A stretch of DNA of 64,000 nucleotides from Streptomyces reniochalinae (GTDB taxonomy: Bacteria > Actinomycetota > Actinomycetes > Streptomycetales > Streptomycetaceae). The stretch spans positions 124,001-188,000 of the forward strand of contig NZ_QOIM01000024.1 in assembly GCF_003323735.1 (NCBI RefSeq), in the 5' to 3' direction. This document shows, one piece after another, positions 1-8,462 of this stretch; position 1 is the stretch's first letter, and each line of letters opens with the position of its first letter. Under the pieces are notes generated by a model. It worked only from the letters and a program-made list of their open reading frames with translations, made no database searches and was not told the DNA's origin. Made by a program: the position numbers and the translations under genes.

Positions 1-1791
1 CGCGAGCAGCAGGCACAGGGGTTCTTCTACCGCGTCTGGCGCAGGCTCGCGCTGCGCGGGATCACGCAGCGCCGCAGCCTGCAATCGCTGCGCCAGGCGC
101 TGGAACAGGAGGCGCTGCTGGCCTACGCGGCGATCTCCGCCGGCGCCAACGCACCCCGGCTGATCGCCACCTCCGAGCTCGGCCCCGACGCCGTGATGCT
201 CGTCTACGAACACCTGCCAGGACGCAGCCTGGACGCGCTGGCCGACGAGGAGATCAGCGACGAACTGATGCGCACGGCCTGGCAGCAGGTCGAGGCGTTG
301 CAGTCCCGCCGGATCGCCCACCGCAGGCTGGTCGGGGACGCGCTGCTGGTGGACCGCTCCGGCGCCGTCTACCTGACGGACCTGCGCGGCGGCGAGATCG
401 CGGCGGGCGATCTGATCCTGCGCATGGACGTCGCCCAACTGCTGACGACACTGGGGCTGCGAGTGGGGGCCGAACGCGCGGTCGCGGCCGCCGTGGACGT
501 GCTGGGCCCCGACGCCGTCGCCGACAGCCTCCCGCTGCTCCAGCCGATCGCGCTCAGCCGCAGCACCCGCACCACCCTGCGCCACCTCGCCAAGGAGCGC
601 GCCGAGAGGGAACGCGAAGCGGTCATCGAGGCCTCCCGCGCCAACAAGGAGACCAAGGCGAGAGAGGCCAGAGCCCGCGGTGAGGCCGCGCACGGGGCCG
701 AGGCGGCGGGGGGCCGCGCGCACCGCAAGTCGCTGCGGGCCGAGAAGAACGCCGAGAAGAAGGCCATAGACGAGGCGCTGGAAGAGGCGCGCGAGGAGGA
801 CCTGCTGGCCCAGATCCGCCACCAGGTGCTGCGCGTCAGGCCGCAGGCCCCCATAGAGCCCGCCCGGCTCGAACGCATCAGGCCGCGCACCCTGGTCAGC
901 TTCATCGCCGGCACCCTGGCCGCCTACTTCCTGCTCACGCAGCTCTCACAGGTGCCGGTCGACGTGGTGCTGGACGCCAACTGGGCGTGGGTCGGCGGGG
1001 CCGTGGCCTTCTCCACGCTCACCTATGTGTGCGCCGCGATGTCCCTGCTGGGTTTCGTCCCGGAGAAGGTGTCGTGGTGGCGGACGGTGCAGGCGCAGAT
1101 CGCCGGCTCCTTCGTGAAGCTCGTCGCCCCCGCGGCGGTCGGCGGCGTCGCCCTCAACGCGCGTTTCCTCCAGCGTGCGGGGGTACGGCCAGGACACGCG
1201 GTGGCGAGCGTCGGCGCCTCCCAGCTCTTCGGACTGGGCAGCCACATCACCCTCCTGCTGCTGTTCGGCTACATCACCGGCACCGAGCACACGCCCACCC
1301 TCTCGCCGTCCCGCGCGGTCATCGCGGGCCTGCTGACGGCTGCCGTGCTGGCGCTGATCGTCACGGCGGTCCCCGCACTGCGCAGGTTCGTCTCCAACCG
1401 TGTGCGCTCGCTGTTCGCGGGGGTGGTGCCGCGGATGCTGGACGTGGTGCAGCGGCCGCAGAAGCTGCTCACGGGCGTGCTGGGGATGCTGCTGCTGACC
1501 TTGGCGTTCGTGATGTGTCTTGACGCGTGCGTGCGTGCCTTCGGCCACGAGACGAGCTACGCCAACCTGGCCGTCGTCTTCCTGACGGCGAACGCGCTCG
1601 GGTCCGCCGCCCCCACACCGGGCGGCCTCGGAGCCGTCGAGGCCGCGCTGATCGCCGCGCTCATCGCCTTCGGGGTGCCCAAGGAGGTGGCGACCCCGGC
1701 CGTGCTGCTGTTCCGGCTGATGACGCTCTGGCTGCCCGTGCTGCCCGGCTGGCTGTCCTTCACCCATCTGACCCGCAAGGGAGCGCTGTAA
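1..1791 (+). CDS. Kinase-like / flippase-like (UPF0104, LPG synthase TM domain) membrane protein, 5' truncated
   Basis: The reading frame is open from the first base, so the true start lies before the window; 596 residues are visible. The first ~165 visible residues look like the C-lobe of a phosphotransferase/kinase-like fold (AHRRL...DLRGGE). A highly charged Ala/Arg/Glu/Lys-rich, probably helical linker follows, then a polytopic membrane region from about residue 300 with the UPF0104/lysylphosphatidylglycerol-synthase TM character (motifs GGVALNARFL, TPGGLGAVEAAL, PGWLSF). Proteins of this family flip or transfer lipid-linked groups; the exact substrate here cannot be read. The stop is followed by a 28-nt tandem repeat and then by a separately initiated hydrolase gene. 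The family call is firm, the function is inferred. Confidence 0.8.
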   Translation, partial: REQQAQGFFYRVWRRLALRGITQRRSLQSLRQALEQEALLAYAAISAGANAPRLIATSELGPDAVMLVYEHLPGRSLDALADEEISDELMRTAWQQVEALQSRRIAHRRLVGDALLVDRSGAVYLTDLRGGEIAAGDLILRMDVAQLLTTLGLRVGAERAVAAAVDVLGPDAVADSLPLLQPIALSRSTRTTLRHLAKERAEREREAVIEASRANKETKAREARARGEAAHGAEAAGGRAHRKSLRAEKNAEKKAIDEALEEAREEDLLAQIRHQVLRVRPQAPIEPARLERIRPRTLVSFIAGTLAAYFLLTQLSQVPVDVVLDANWAWVGGAVAFSTLTYVCAAMSLLGFVPEKVSWWRTVQAQIAGSFVKLVAPAAVGGVALNARFLQRAGVRPGHAVASVGASQLFGLGSHITLLLLFGYITGTEHTPTLSPSRAVIAGLLTAAVLALIVTAVPALRRFVSNRVRSLFAGVVPRMLDVVQRPQKLLTGVLGMLLLTLAFVMCLDACVRAFGHETSYANLAVVFLTANALGSAAPTPGGLGAVEAALIAALIAFGVPKEVATPAVLLFRLMTLWLPVLPGWLSFTHLTRKGAL

Positions 1792-1807
1792 CAGCGGACC
1801 CTTGGCA

Positions 1808-1863
1808 GCACTGTCAGCAGCGGACCCGCGCGTCGGCACTGTCAGCAGCGGACCCGCGCGTCG
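1808..1863. repeat. 28-nt perfect tandem duplication in intergenic DNA
   Basis: Two identical 28-nt units abut (1808-1835 and 1836-1863), beginning GCACTGTCAGCAGCGGACCC. Partial copies flank them: AACAGCGGACCC at 1791-1802, touching the stop codon of the upstream gene, and GCGCTGTC from 1864. There is no spacer, so this is slippage-type duplication rather than a CRISPR array. Confidence 0.85.
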
Positions 1864-1997
1864 GCGCTGTCGCAAGGGAGCGCCGAAACAGGAGAGCGCT
1901 GTAGCGGGCCGTACACCCTAACGCCCCACACAGCGCGCCCCGCCCGCACCGCCGTACGCACGATGAACGTCCCACCCTCTGCACGGGAGGACGTCCC

Positions 1998-3683
1998 ATG
2001 CGCCATACCCGCTCCCTGCGGCCCGGTGCCGCCCTCGTGGCGGCGCTCATAGCGACCGCGGCCGTCGCGAGCGGCTGCGGCAGCGACGCGTCGGACGGCA
2101 CGGGGAAGCAGACGGCCCGTCCCGACGTCCGCGGCTCCTCCCCGCCGGGCAGCGCCCCGGACTCCCCTTCCGCCTCCTCCACCCGGCCCACCGGCAAACC
2201 CACCGGGCCCCCTTCTCCCGCGCTGCCCGACTCCGTCACCCGGCAGAAGCTGTCCTGGTCGCGCTGTCCCGAGCCGAACGCGGCGCAGGGCAGCGACGCC
2301 GGCTCGCCCTCCCCGCTGCCGGGAGGGACGCGCTGGGAGTGCGCCGAGCTGAAGGTGCCGCTCGACTACGACGAGCCCAAGGGCAAGACGATCGGCATCG
2401 CGATGATCCGGGCCACCGAACGCAAGGGCGGCGGAAGGCGCATCGGCTCGCTGCTGTTCAACTTCGGCGGCCCCGGCGGCTCAGGGGTGGCCACCCTGCC
2501 CGCCTTCGCCCGGGACTACGAGAAGCTGCGCGGCCGCTACGACCTGGTGAGCTTCGACCCTCGCGGGGTGGGCCGCAGCGAGGGGGTGAGGTGTTTGAGC
2601 GACCGGAAACTGGACGGCTACTTCGCCGCCGACTGGACGCCGGACACCGACAGGGAGCAAAAACGCCTCTTCGCCCGCCAGCAGAACTTCGCCCACGGAT
2701 GCGAAAAACGGGCCGGGACGCTCCTGCCGCACCTGACGACGGAGAACACCGCACGCGACATGGACGTGATGCGCCAGGTGCTAGGCGATCAGAAGCTGCA
2801 CTACTTCGGCATCTCCTACGGCACCGAACTGGGCGGCGTCTACGCGCACCTGTACCCGGACAGCGTCGGGCGCGCCGTCTTCGACGCCGTCGTCGACCCG
2901 CGCTCCACTCCGGTCTCCGGCTCGCTCAGCCAGTCCAGCGGCTTCCAGTTGGCACTCGACAACTTCCTCAAGGCGTGCGCGGCGCGTGGCGAGGACTGCC
3001 CGGTGGGCGAGGACCCCGACGAGGGGAAGCAGCGGATCACCGACCTGCTGGCCGAGCTCGACGCCGAGCCGATGCCCACCGACAGCGGCCGCAAGCTGAC
3101 CGAGTCACTGGCCGAGGGCGGCATCGCGCAGGCGCTGTACGCCAAGGACACCTGGCAGCTGCTCGCACGGGGGCTGGAGGACGCGCTGGTGGACGGCGAC
3201 GGGAGCACCCTGCTGCTGCTGGCGGACGCACTCAACGGACGCAACCAGGACGGTACCTACAGCACGCTCCAGTCCTCCCTGACAGCCATCAGCTGTGCCG
3301 ACAACCGGCAGCGCTACGGCGTGCGGGAGATCAAGTCCGAGCTTCCCGGCTTCACCGAGGCGTCACCCGTCTTCGGGCCGATGTCGGCCTGGGGGCTCTC
3401 CTCCTGCCACGACTGGCCGGTCCACGGACAGTGGACGTCTCCGCCGGTGCGGGCCGCCGGCGCCGATCCCATCCTGCTCGTCGGCACGACAGGGGACCCC
3501 GCGACGCCCTACGGGGGCACGCGCGCCATGAAGGAGGAGCTGGGCGAGGGCGTCGGGACAGAGGTCACCTACCGGGGCGAGGGACACGGCGCCTACGACA
3601 GCGACAACACGTGCGTACGGCGTGCGGTCGACGGCTATCTGCTGCGCGGGAAGGTCCCCGAGGACGGCACGAACTGCCGGTGA
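1998..3683 (+). CDS. Exported alpha/beta hydrolase, tripeptidyl aminopeptidase-like (TAP/SlpD/E type), probable lipoprotein
   Basis: 561 residues. A short basic N-terminus and hydrophobic stretch lead to a lipobox VASGC with Cys27, so the mature protein is probably lipid-anchored outside the cell. A Ser/Pro-rich linker (about 45-80) precedes the alpha/beta-hydrolase fold. The oxyanion segment FNFGGPGGSG lies near residues 154-163. The expected triad is Ser273 in GISYG, Asp500 in GTTGDP and His530 in GEGHGAY; cysteine pairs fit an extracytoplasmic protein. Family members remove N-terminal tripeptides from extracellular peptides. The ATG is preceded by GGGAGGA at about 1985-1991. The gene is followed by a strong hairpin before the convergent moeZ. 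Confidence 0.9.
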   Translation: MRHTRSLRPGAALVAALIATAAVASGCGSDASDGTGKQTARPDVRGSSPPGSAPDSPSASSTRPTGKPTGPPSPALPDSVTRQKLSWSRCPEPNAAQGSDAGSPSPLPGGTRWECAELKVPLDYDEPKGKTIGIAMIRATERKGGGRRIGSLLFNFGGPGGSGVATLPAFARDYEKLRGRYDLVSFDPRGVGRSEGVRCLSDRKLDGYFAADWTPDTDREQKRLFARQQNFAHGCEKRAGTLLPHLTTENTARDMDVMRQVLGDQKLHYFGISYGTELGGVYAHLYPDSVGRAVFDAVVDPRSTPVSGSLSQSSGFQLALDNFLKACAARGEDCPVGEDPDEGKQRITDLLAELDAEPMPTDSGRKLTESLAEGGIAQALYAKDTWQLLARGLEDALVDGDGSTLLLLADALNGRNQDGTYSTLQSSLTAISCADNRQRYGVREIKSELPGFTEASPVFGPMSAWGLSSCHDWPVHGQWTSPPVRAAGADPILLVGTTGDPATPYGGTRAMKEELGEGVGTEVTYRGEGHGAYDSDNTCVRRAVDGYLLRGKVPEDGTNCR

Positions 3684-3701
3684 ACGCCGCCGGCACGACG
3701 A

Positions 3702-3737
3702 AGGGCGGTGCTCCCCTCGTCCGGGGAGCACCGCCCT
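3702..3737. terminator. Bidirectional hairpin terminator between hydrolase gene and moeZ
   Basis: A perfect 15-bp stem (3702-3716 AGGGCGGTGCTCCCC with 3723-3737) closes a 6-nt loop. It sits between two convergent stop codons and can serve both genes. Confidence 0.85.
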
Positions 3738-3758
3738 GTCGCGGTCGCGGAGGCCGGC

Positions 3759-4937
3759 TCAGTAGACCGGCTTCTCGGGCTCGATCTGGTTGACCCACCC
3801 GATCACACCGCCGCCGACGTGCACGGCGTCGGCGAATCCGGCGTTTTTGAGGACGGCCAGCACCTCGGCGGAGCGGACACCCGTCTTGCAGTGCAAGACG
3901 ATCTTCTTGTCCTGCGAGAGGTCCTGGAGCGCGTTGCCCATCAAAAACTCGTTCTTGGGGATCAGCCGGGCACCGGGGATCGAGACGATCTCGTACTCGT
4001 TCTGCTCGCGCACGTCGATGACGTCGATCTGCTCGCCGTCGTCCATCCACTCCTTGAGCTGCTTGGGAGTGATGGTGGAGCCGGCGGCGGCCTCCTGCGC
4101 CTCATCGGAGACGACACCGCAGAACGCCTCGTAGTCGATCAGCTCGGTGACCGTCGCGTTGGGGCCGCAGATCGCGCAGTCCGGGTCCTTGCGGACCTTG
4201 ACCTGGCGGTAGGTCATCTCCAGCGCGTCGTAGATCATCAGGCGGCCGACCAGCGGCTCACCGATGCCGGCCAGCAGCTTGATGGCCTCGTTGACCTGGA
4301 TCGAGCCGACGGAGGCGCACAGCACGCCCAGCACGCCGCCCTCCGCGCAGCTCGGCACCATGCCGGGCGGCGGGGGCTCCGGGTACAGGCAGCGGTAGCA
4401 GGGGCCGTGCTCGCTCCAAAAGACGCTCGCCTGGCCGTCGAAGCGGTAGATGGAACCCCACACGTACGGCTTGTTCAGCAGCACGCAGGCGTCGTTGACC
4501 AGGTAGCGGGTGGCGAAGTTGTCCGTGCCGTCCACGATCAGGTCGTAGGGGGCGAAGATGTCCATCACGTTCGAGGAGTCGAGCCGCTCCTCGTGCAGAT
4601 TGACCTGGGTGTAGGGGTTGATCCCCAGCACCGTGTCCTTCGCCGACTCCGCCTTCGAGCGGCCGATGTCCGCCTGGCTGTGGATGACCTGGCGCTGGAG
4701 GTTCGACTCGTCGACCTCGTCGAACTCGATGATGCCGAGCGTCCCGACACCGGCTGCGGCGAGATACATCAGGGTGGGGGAGCCGAGACCCCCCGCGCCC
4801 ACACACAGCACCTTCGCGTTCTTGAGCCGTTTCTGACCCTCCATCCCGACATCCGGGATGATCAGGTGACGTGAGTACCTGCGGACCTCGTCGACGGTGA
4901 GCTCATCAGCTGGCTCGACCAGGGGTGGCAGTGACAC
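3759..4937 (-). CDS. moeZ: MoeZ: adenylyltransferase/sulfurtransferase
   Basis: 392 residues, the usual length. The N-terminal ThiF/MoeB/E1-like domain has GAGGLGSP (about 48-55) for ATP binding and zinc-type cysteine pairs CYRC and CAIC. The C-terminal rhodanese domain has the active-site loop HCKTGVRS with Cys350. MoeZ activates the C-terminus of ubiquitin-like sulfur carriers and thiolates them for molybdopterin, thiamine, cysteine and thio-metabolite synthesis. I chose the GTG at 4937 (MSLPPLVEPA) because GGAG sits 6 nt upstream and it matches the family N-terminus; the longer open frame upstream is a shadow. In M. tuberculosis the homologue (Rv3206c) neighbours the DUF3152 gene; here a four-gene cassette separates them. 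Confidence 0.95.
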   Translation of the reverse strand: MSLPPLVEPADELTVDEVRRYSRHLIIPDVGMEGQKRLKNAKVLCVGAGGLGSPTLMYLAAAGVGTLGIIEFDEVDESNLQRQVIHSQADIGRSKAESAKDTVLGINPYTQVNLHEERLDSSNVMDIFAPYDLIVDGTDNFATRYLVNDACVLLNKPYVWGSIYRFDGQASVFWSEHGPCYRCLYPEPPPPGMVPSCAEGGVLGVLCASVGSIQVNEAIKLLAGIGEPLVGRLMIYDALEMTYRQVKVRKDPDCAICGPNATVTELIDYEAFCGVVSDEAQEAAAGSTITPKQLKEWMDDGEQIDVIDVREQNEYEIVSIPGARLIPKNEFLMGNALQDLSQDKKIVLHCKTGVRSAEVLAVLKNAGFADAVHVGGGVIGWVNQIEPEKPVY

Positions 4938-5022
4938 GGAGACTCCGATGGTCGGTGGGACGTGCGGGAAGTCACCCGCCCGAAGGCGGGCCGTTCCTCT
5001 CGTAACACTGCCACGCGCTATC

Positions 5023-5829
5023 TCATTCCGAGACACCAGGTCCAAGACACGAGACGATCTCGTCCCAGTACCCGGGCAGCGTCTCCCAGGGGTCCCGGCC
5101 CGCGCCGCGGGTGCGGTCCGTGAAGCAGACGGTGCCCGCGCCCTGCCAGCGGGCGATGCGCAGCGCCTCCTCCAGGTGCAGCCGCGGCAGCGAGTGCACC
5201 AGGTGGCAGAAGCGCTCGGCAGGGTGCGCCGCCGTCCACTCCTCGGCCTGCGACCAGCGGTAGTCCGCCCAGTTCCCGGCATAGGTGACCAGCTGATCGA
5301 CGCACTCGAGGTAGGCCGGGTGCGAGGGGCCGCCGGGCGCCAGGACGAGGTGTCCGCCGCCCTGCTCACCGCCCAGCAGGGCGCGCAGGGTGGCCGCCAG
5401 GCGCTGGACGTGCCCCAGCCGGTCAGCGCCGCCGGGCGCGTGCACCAGGTGGAAGCCGTCCACCCGGTACCAGTCGAGGAACCTGTGGGCCTCGGAGACC
5501 AGCTCGCCGAATGTCCGCGTACCGTCCCGCATGTCGAGACGGCCGAGGAGTGCGACACCGGCGGAACGCAGCGCGGCCGCCGCGGGGGCGCAGTACGGGT
5601 CGGGGCGCGCGCCGGGACCGTCGGCGATGTCCAGCACCACCCAGTGCAGCGGCCCCGCTTCCCGTTCGGGCCCGGGGAAGGCGCCGACCCCGGGCCGGGA
5701 GAGCTCCGCCCACTCCGCGGGCGCCAGCAGGGGATGCGCACAGCCGGGAACCCCCAGGCCGAGCCGGCGCACCCCGCTGCCGTCGCCGGCCCGGCGGGCC
5801 CGCCCCGGCGGTGTCGTCAGATACGGCAC
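5023..5829 (-). CDS. Spherulin-4-like domain protein (GH135/GH114-related), catalytic motif degenerate
   Basis: 268 residues. The N-terminal LGLGVPGCAHPLL, the central WVVLDIADGPGARPDP and the DWYRVDGFHLVHAP segment align by eye with spherulation-specific family 4 (TIM-barrel) proteins. Fungal Sph3 and the hydrolase domain of PelA cleave GalNAc/GalN-containing exopolysaccharide and belong to related folds. In active members the strand after DWY-VDG carries acidic residues (a DGIFLDE-type motif); here it reads DGFHLVHA, so hydrolytic activity is doubtful. No signal peptide is seen. The GTG at 5829 overlaps the epimerase stop by 13 nt with GGAGG just upstream, implying translational coupling. 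It is the last gene of the glycosyltransferase-membrane protein-epimerase operon. Confidence 0.7.
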   Translation of the reverse strand: MPYLTTPPGRARRAGDGSGVRRLGLGVPGCAHPLLAPAEWAELSRPGVGAFPGPEREAGPLHWVVLDIADGPGARPDPYCAPAAAALRSAGVALLGRLDMRDGTRTFGELVSEAHRFLDWYRVDGFHLVHAPGGADRLGHVQRLAATLRALLGGEQGGGHLVLAPGGPSHPAYLECVDQLVTYAGNWADYRWSQAEEWTAAHPAERFCHLVHSLPRLHLEEALRIARWQGAGTVCFTDRTRGAGRDPWETLPGYWDEIVSCLGPGVSE

Positions 5830-7013
5830 GCGGCCTCCATCCAGATGTCGGCCAGCGACTCCTCCATCCCGATGCGCGGCCGCCAGCCGAGCCGGTCCCT
5901 GGCCGTACGGACGTCCGCCTGCTGCCAGGCGCCGCACCCGTCCGGGTACGGGTAGGAGGCGGGCGGGCCGGACGGAGCCACGGGTGCCGACTGCGCGGAG
6001 GGCGCCGCGTGCGGGACGTGCTGCGAGGCCGCCGGGGGCTGTCCGGGGTGGTGCCCGTGTGCGCCCTGCTGCGCGTGCGCCGCCTGGAGGGCGTGGCCGG
6101 CGTGGACCTGTGCGGGGATCACCGGCATCTGCCCGCCGGGCCCCGCGGGGCCTCCGTTTCCGCCGGGGCCCGCAGGTCCGCCGGGGGCGCCAGGGCCGCC
6201 GGGCCCGGTGCCGTGTGCGCCTGCCACGGCCCCCGGATGTCCGTCGCCGGGTGCCGGACCGCCGCCCTGCTCGTGCACGGACCCGGCGTATCCGGCGACA
6301 CGGGCCAGCAGGGAGGCGGCGTCCCGCAGGCGCACCGCCCGGCCGGTGCCGATGTTGACGATGCCCTGGGCCGCCGACAGCGAGGCGGCGTGCACGGCGC
6401 GCGCGACGTCGCGCACGTCGACGAAGTCGCGCTGCACCCCCAGCCCCCCCAGCTTCAGTTCGCCGTCCCCCTGCTGCATCGCGCGCCGCATCGCTTCGGC
6501 GATGCGCCCGAGGGGCGATCCCGCGGGGGTGCCGGGCCCGACGGGTGAGAAGACCCGCAGCACGACGGCGTCCAGCCCGGAGGCGAGCACCAGTTCGGTG
6601 CCGGCCAGTTTGCTGACCCCGTAGGGACCGCCGGGGCGCGGTACCGCGTCCTCCCCCGTGGACGAACCCGGCTGGGAGGGCCCGTACTCGGCGGCGCATC
6701 CCACGTGCACGAGACGGGCGCCGCAGCCGCTGCGGCGCAGTGCCTCGCAGACGGCGGCGGTGGCCACCACGTTGTGCCGGATCAGCTCGCGCCCGTTGCC
6801 CCTGGTGGTACCGGCGCAGTTGATGACGACGCCCGGGTGGACCGCGTCCAGGAAACGGGTGAGCGCCCCCGGACTGCCGGTGGACAGGTCGAACCGCACG
6901 TCCGCGTCGTCGCCCCTGCCGAGCGCGGTGAGCTGCACGGCGGGGTCGGCGAGCAGCCGGTCGGCGACGAACCGGCCCAGGTATCCGCCGGCGCCCAGCA
7001 GCAGCACCCTCAT
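5817..7013 (-). CDS. NAD-dependent epimerase/dehydratase (extended SDR) with collagen-like insert
   Basis: 398 residues. The Rossmann motif GAGGYLG (7-13) and the catalytic pair Tyr131/Lys135 in YGVSK mark an extended SDR sugar-nucleotide epimerase or dehydratase, of the kind that makes sugars for polysaccharides. Residues about 248-352 are a Gly/Pro/Ala/His-rich low-complexity segment with collagen-like G-x-y triplets (about 267-296). It interrupts the fold just before the typical C-terminal helix (DVRTARDRLGWRPRIGMEESLADI), so the catalytic domain resumes after it. The ATG has a strong GAGGAGG upstream. It lies between the membrane-protein gene and the spherulin-4 gene on one strand. The substrate is unknown; UDP-hexose is an inference from context. 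Confidence 0.85.
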   Translation of the reverse strand: MRVLLLGAGGYLGRFVADRLLADPAVQLTALGRGDDADVRFDLSTGSPGALTRFLDAVHPGVVINCAGTTRGNGRELIRHNVVATAAVCEALRRSGCGARLVHVGCAAEYGPSQPGSSTGEDAVPRPGGPYGVSKLAGTELVLASGLDAVVLRVFSPVGPGTPAGSPLGRIAEAMRRAMQQGDGELKLGGLGVQRDFVDVRDVARAVHAASLSAAQGIVNIGTGRAVRLRDAASLLARVAGYAGSVHEQGGGPAPGDGHPGAVAGAHGTGPGGPGAPGGPAGPGGNGGPAGPGGQMPVIPAQVHAGHALQAAHAQQGAHGHHPGQPPAASQHVPHAAPSAQSAPVAPSGPPASYPYPDGCGAWQQADVRTARDRLGWRPRIGMEESLADIWMEAACRI

Positions 7014-7193
7014 CGTGTGACCTCCTCGTGCGGGAGGCCGTCCTGAAGCGGTCGCACGGCTGTGTGGGCCGGCCGCCCTGCGGTGCCGCGGTGTGCCGAC
7101 TGCGCGTGGGTCATGGGGTGGGGCTCCTTGTCGATGTCAGACAGCGGGCTCGTAAGCCCGTGCCGGTACGGGGACGGAAGGGTGGCGCGCCGC

Positions 7194-8462
7194 TCACGCG
7201 GGCGCCGCCTCCCGGTGGTGTGCGGAGGCGCGGGGCAGCGTGATTGACGCGTACGCCAGCAGGACGAGGGCGGCGCAGCCGCAGGCCGCCAGCGGGACGG
7301 ACGCCGTGCCCTGGTGTGCCACCAGCGCCTCCACGGGCCTGCTCAGCGCCTGTAGCCAGGGCAGCCGTGCGACCGGAACGGACAGCAGGACGGCGGCCTC
7401 CAGCGCGCAGGCGGTCAGGAGCCCGGCACGGGCGGCCTGCCGGAAGCCGTGCGCGCCCAGCAGCAGCGCCGCGAACAGCAACAGCAGCACAGCGGCGGTG
7501 GCGGCGAAGGCGGGCCCGGCCGGGACGTCGACCCTCTCCCCTCCCGCGTAGGCACCGTCGGCAAGGGTGTGCGCCCCCCACAGGAGCGCCGGGCAGCTCA
7601 CCGCGAAGGCGAGCAGGGCCAGCGCCAGCGCAGGCCGCACGCGGGCGGAGAACTCCTCCAGGCTGCGGCACCCGGCGAGCTTGCGCCGCGCGGCGTGTGC
7701 GAACCAGCGCGCGCACCACACCGCGGGGGCGAGGGCCAGCGTGAGGCCCAGGGGGACACCGGGCGGGGGCGGTGCCGGGGCGCTGCCGGGAAACTCGGGC
7801 CCGCCGCCGAGGAGTTGCCGCAGCAGCCAGTCACCGTAGAGCGCGTATCCGGCCAGCCAGCACACGCACAGGAACGGCAGTACGGGGAACGGCCGCGGTC
7901 TCATCCCGGCCGCGCGGGGTGTGGCCGGGAGGGCGCGTACGGACGCGACGCCACTGCCGAGTACCGCGCCCGCGCCCACGGCGCAGACGACGGCGCGCAG
8001 AGCGGGCGGCGCGCTCTCCAGCAGGACGAGCCAGGCCAGGGTGCCCGCGCACAGGAGGCCGGGCAGCAGGGGCAGCCCGAGCGCGGCGGCCCCGGAGAGC
8101 AGCCGCGCGGGCACCGGACCGCGAGCGGGCAGGGTGGGATCCGCCCCGCCGCCCGGGTGCCCGGAGCCGGTCTCGGTACGGGCACCGAGACCGGAAGCGG
8201 AGGGCGCGACAGGCGTACGGTCCTGCGCGTCGTCCTCCCGCCGGGGCGCGCGGGCGTACAGCTCCTCGGCCAGGGAGAAGACGTCGCGGTGCCGGCACGA
8301 GGCGACCGTGCGGTCCGTGACGCCGCCGGCCTCCAGCCCGGCGGCGATCTCCAGGGGATCGACCGCCCGTTCGCACAGCGTGCTGTGCCGGCGCAGCAGC
8401 ACACGGACGGGGTCGGCGGAGGAACCGGAACCTTGGTCGGCGGGAGCGGGGTGGGTGTTCAC
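7194..8462 (-). CDS. Polytopic membrane protein of the glycosyltransferase cassette
   Basis: 422 residues. The N-terminal ~65 residues are soluble and well structured (VRVLLRRHSTLCERAVDPLE and VFSLAEELYAR segments). A disordered linker follows, then about eight to ten hydrophobic segments (e.g. LLSGAAALGLPLLPGLLCAG, ATAAVLLLLFAALLLGA). The GTG start overlaps the glycosyltransferase stop in a GTGA arrangement, so the two proteins are probably made together. Its position matches that of PelG, the membrane partner of PelF, but I see no sequence motif proving homology. A role in export or membrane assembly of the sugar product is inferred from context only. Confidence 0.7.
   Translation of the reverse strand: MNTHPAPADQGSGSSADPVRVLLRRHSTLCERAVDPLEIAAGLEAGGVTDRTVASCRHRDVFSLAEELYARAPRREDDAQDRTPVAPSASGLGARTETGSGHPGGGADPTLPARGPVPARLLSGAAALGLPLLPGLLCAGTLAWLVLLESAPPALRAVVCAVGAGAVLGSGVASVRALPATPRAAGMRPRPFPVLPFLCVCWLAGYALYGDWLLRQLLGGGPEFPGSAPAPPPPGVPLGLTLALAPAVWCARWFAHAARRKLAGCRSLEEFSARVRPALALALLAFAVSCPALLWGAHTLADGAYAGGERVDVPAGPAFAATAAVLLLLFAALLLGAHGFRQAARAGLLTACALEAAVLLSVPVARLPWLQALSRPVEALVAHQGTASVPLAACGCAALVLLAYASITLPRASAHHREAAPA

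Noticed and set aside
3708..4874. 388-residue plus-strand frame opposite moeZ
   Set aside because: Composition (His/Val/Asp/Gly repeats) is that of an antisense shadow and it begins inside the terminator hairpin.
3759..5741. 660-residue reading of moeZ
   Set aside because: The conserved protein starts at the GTG at 4937 with a good ribosome site; the upstream part is the shadow of the spherulin-4 gene.
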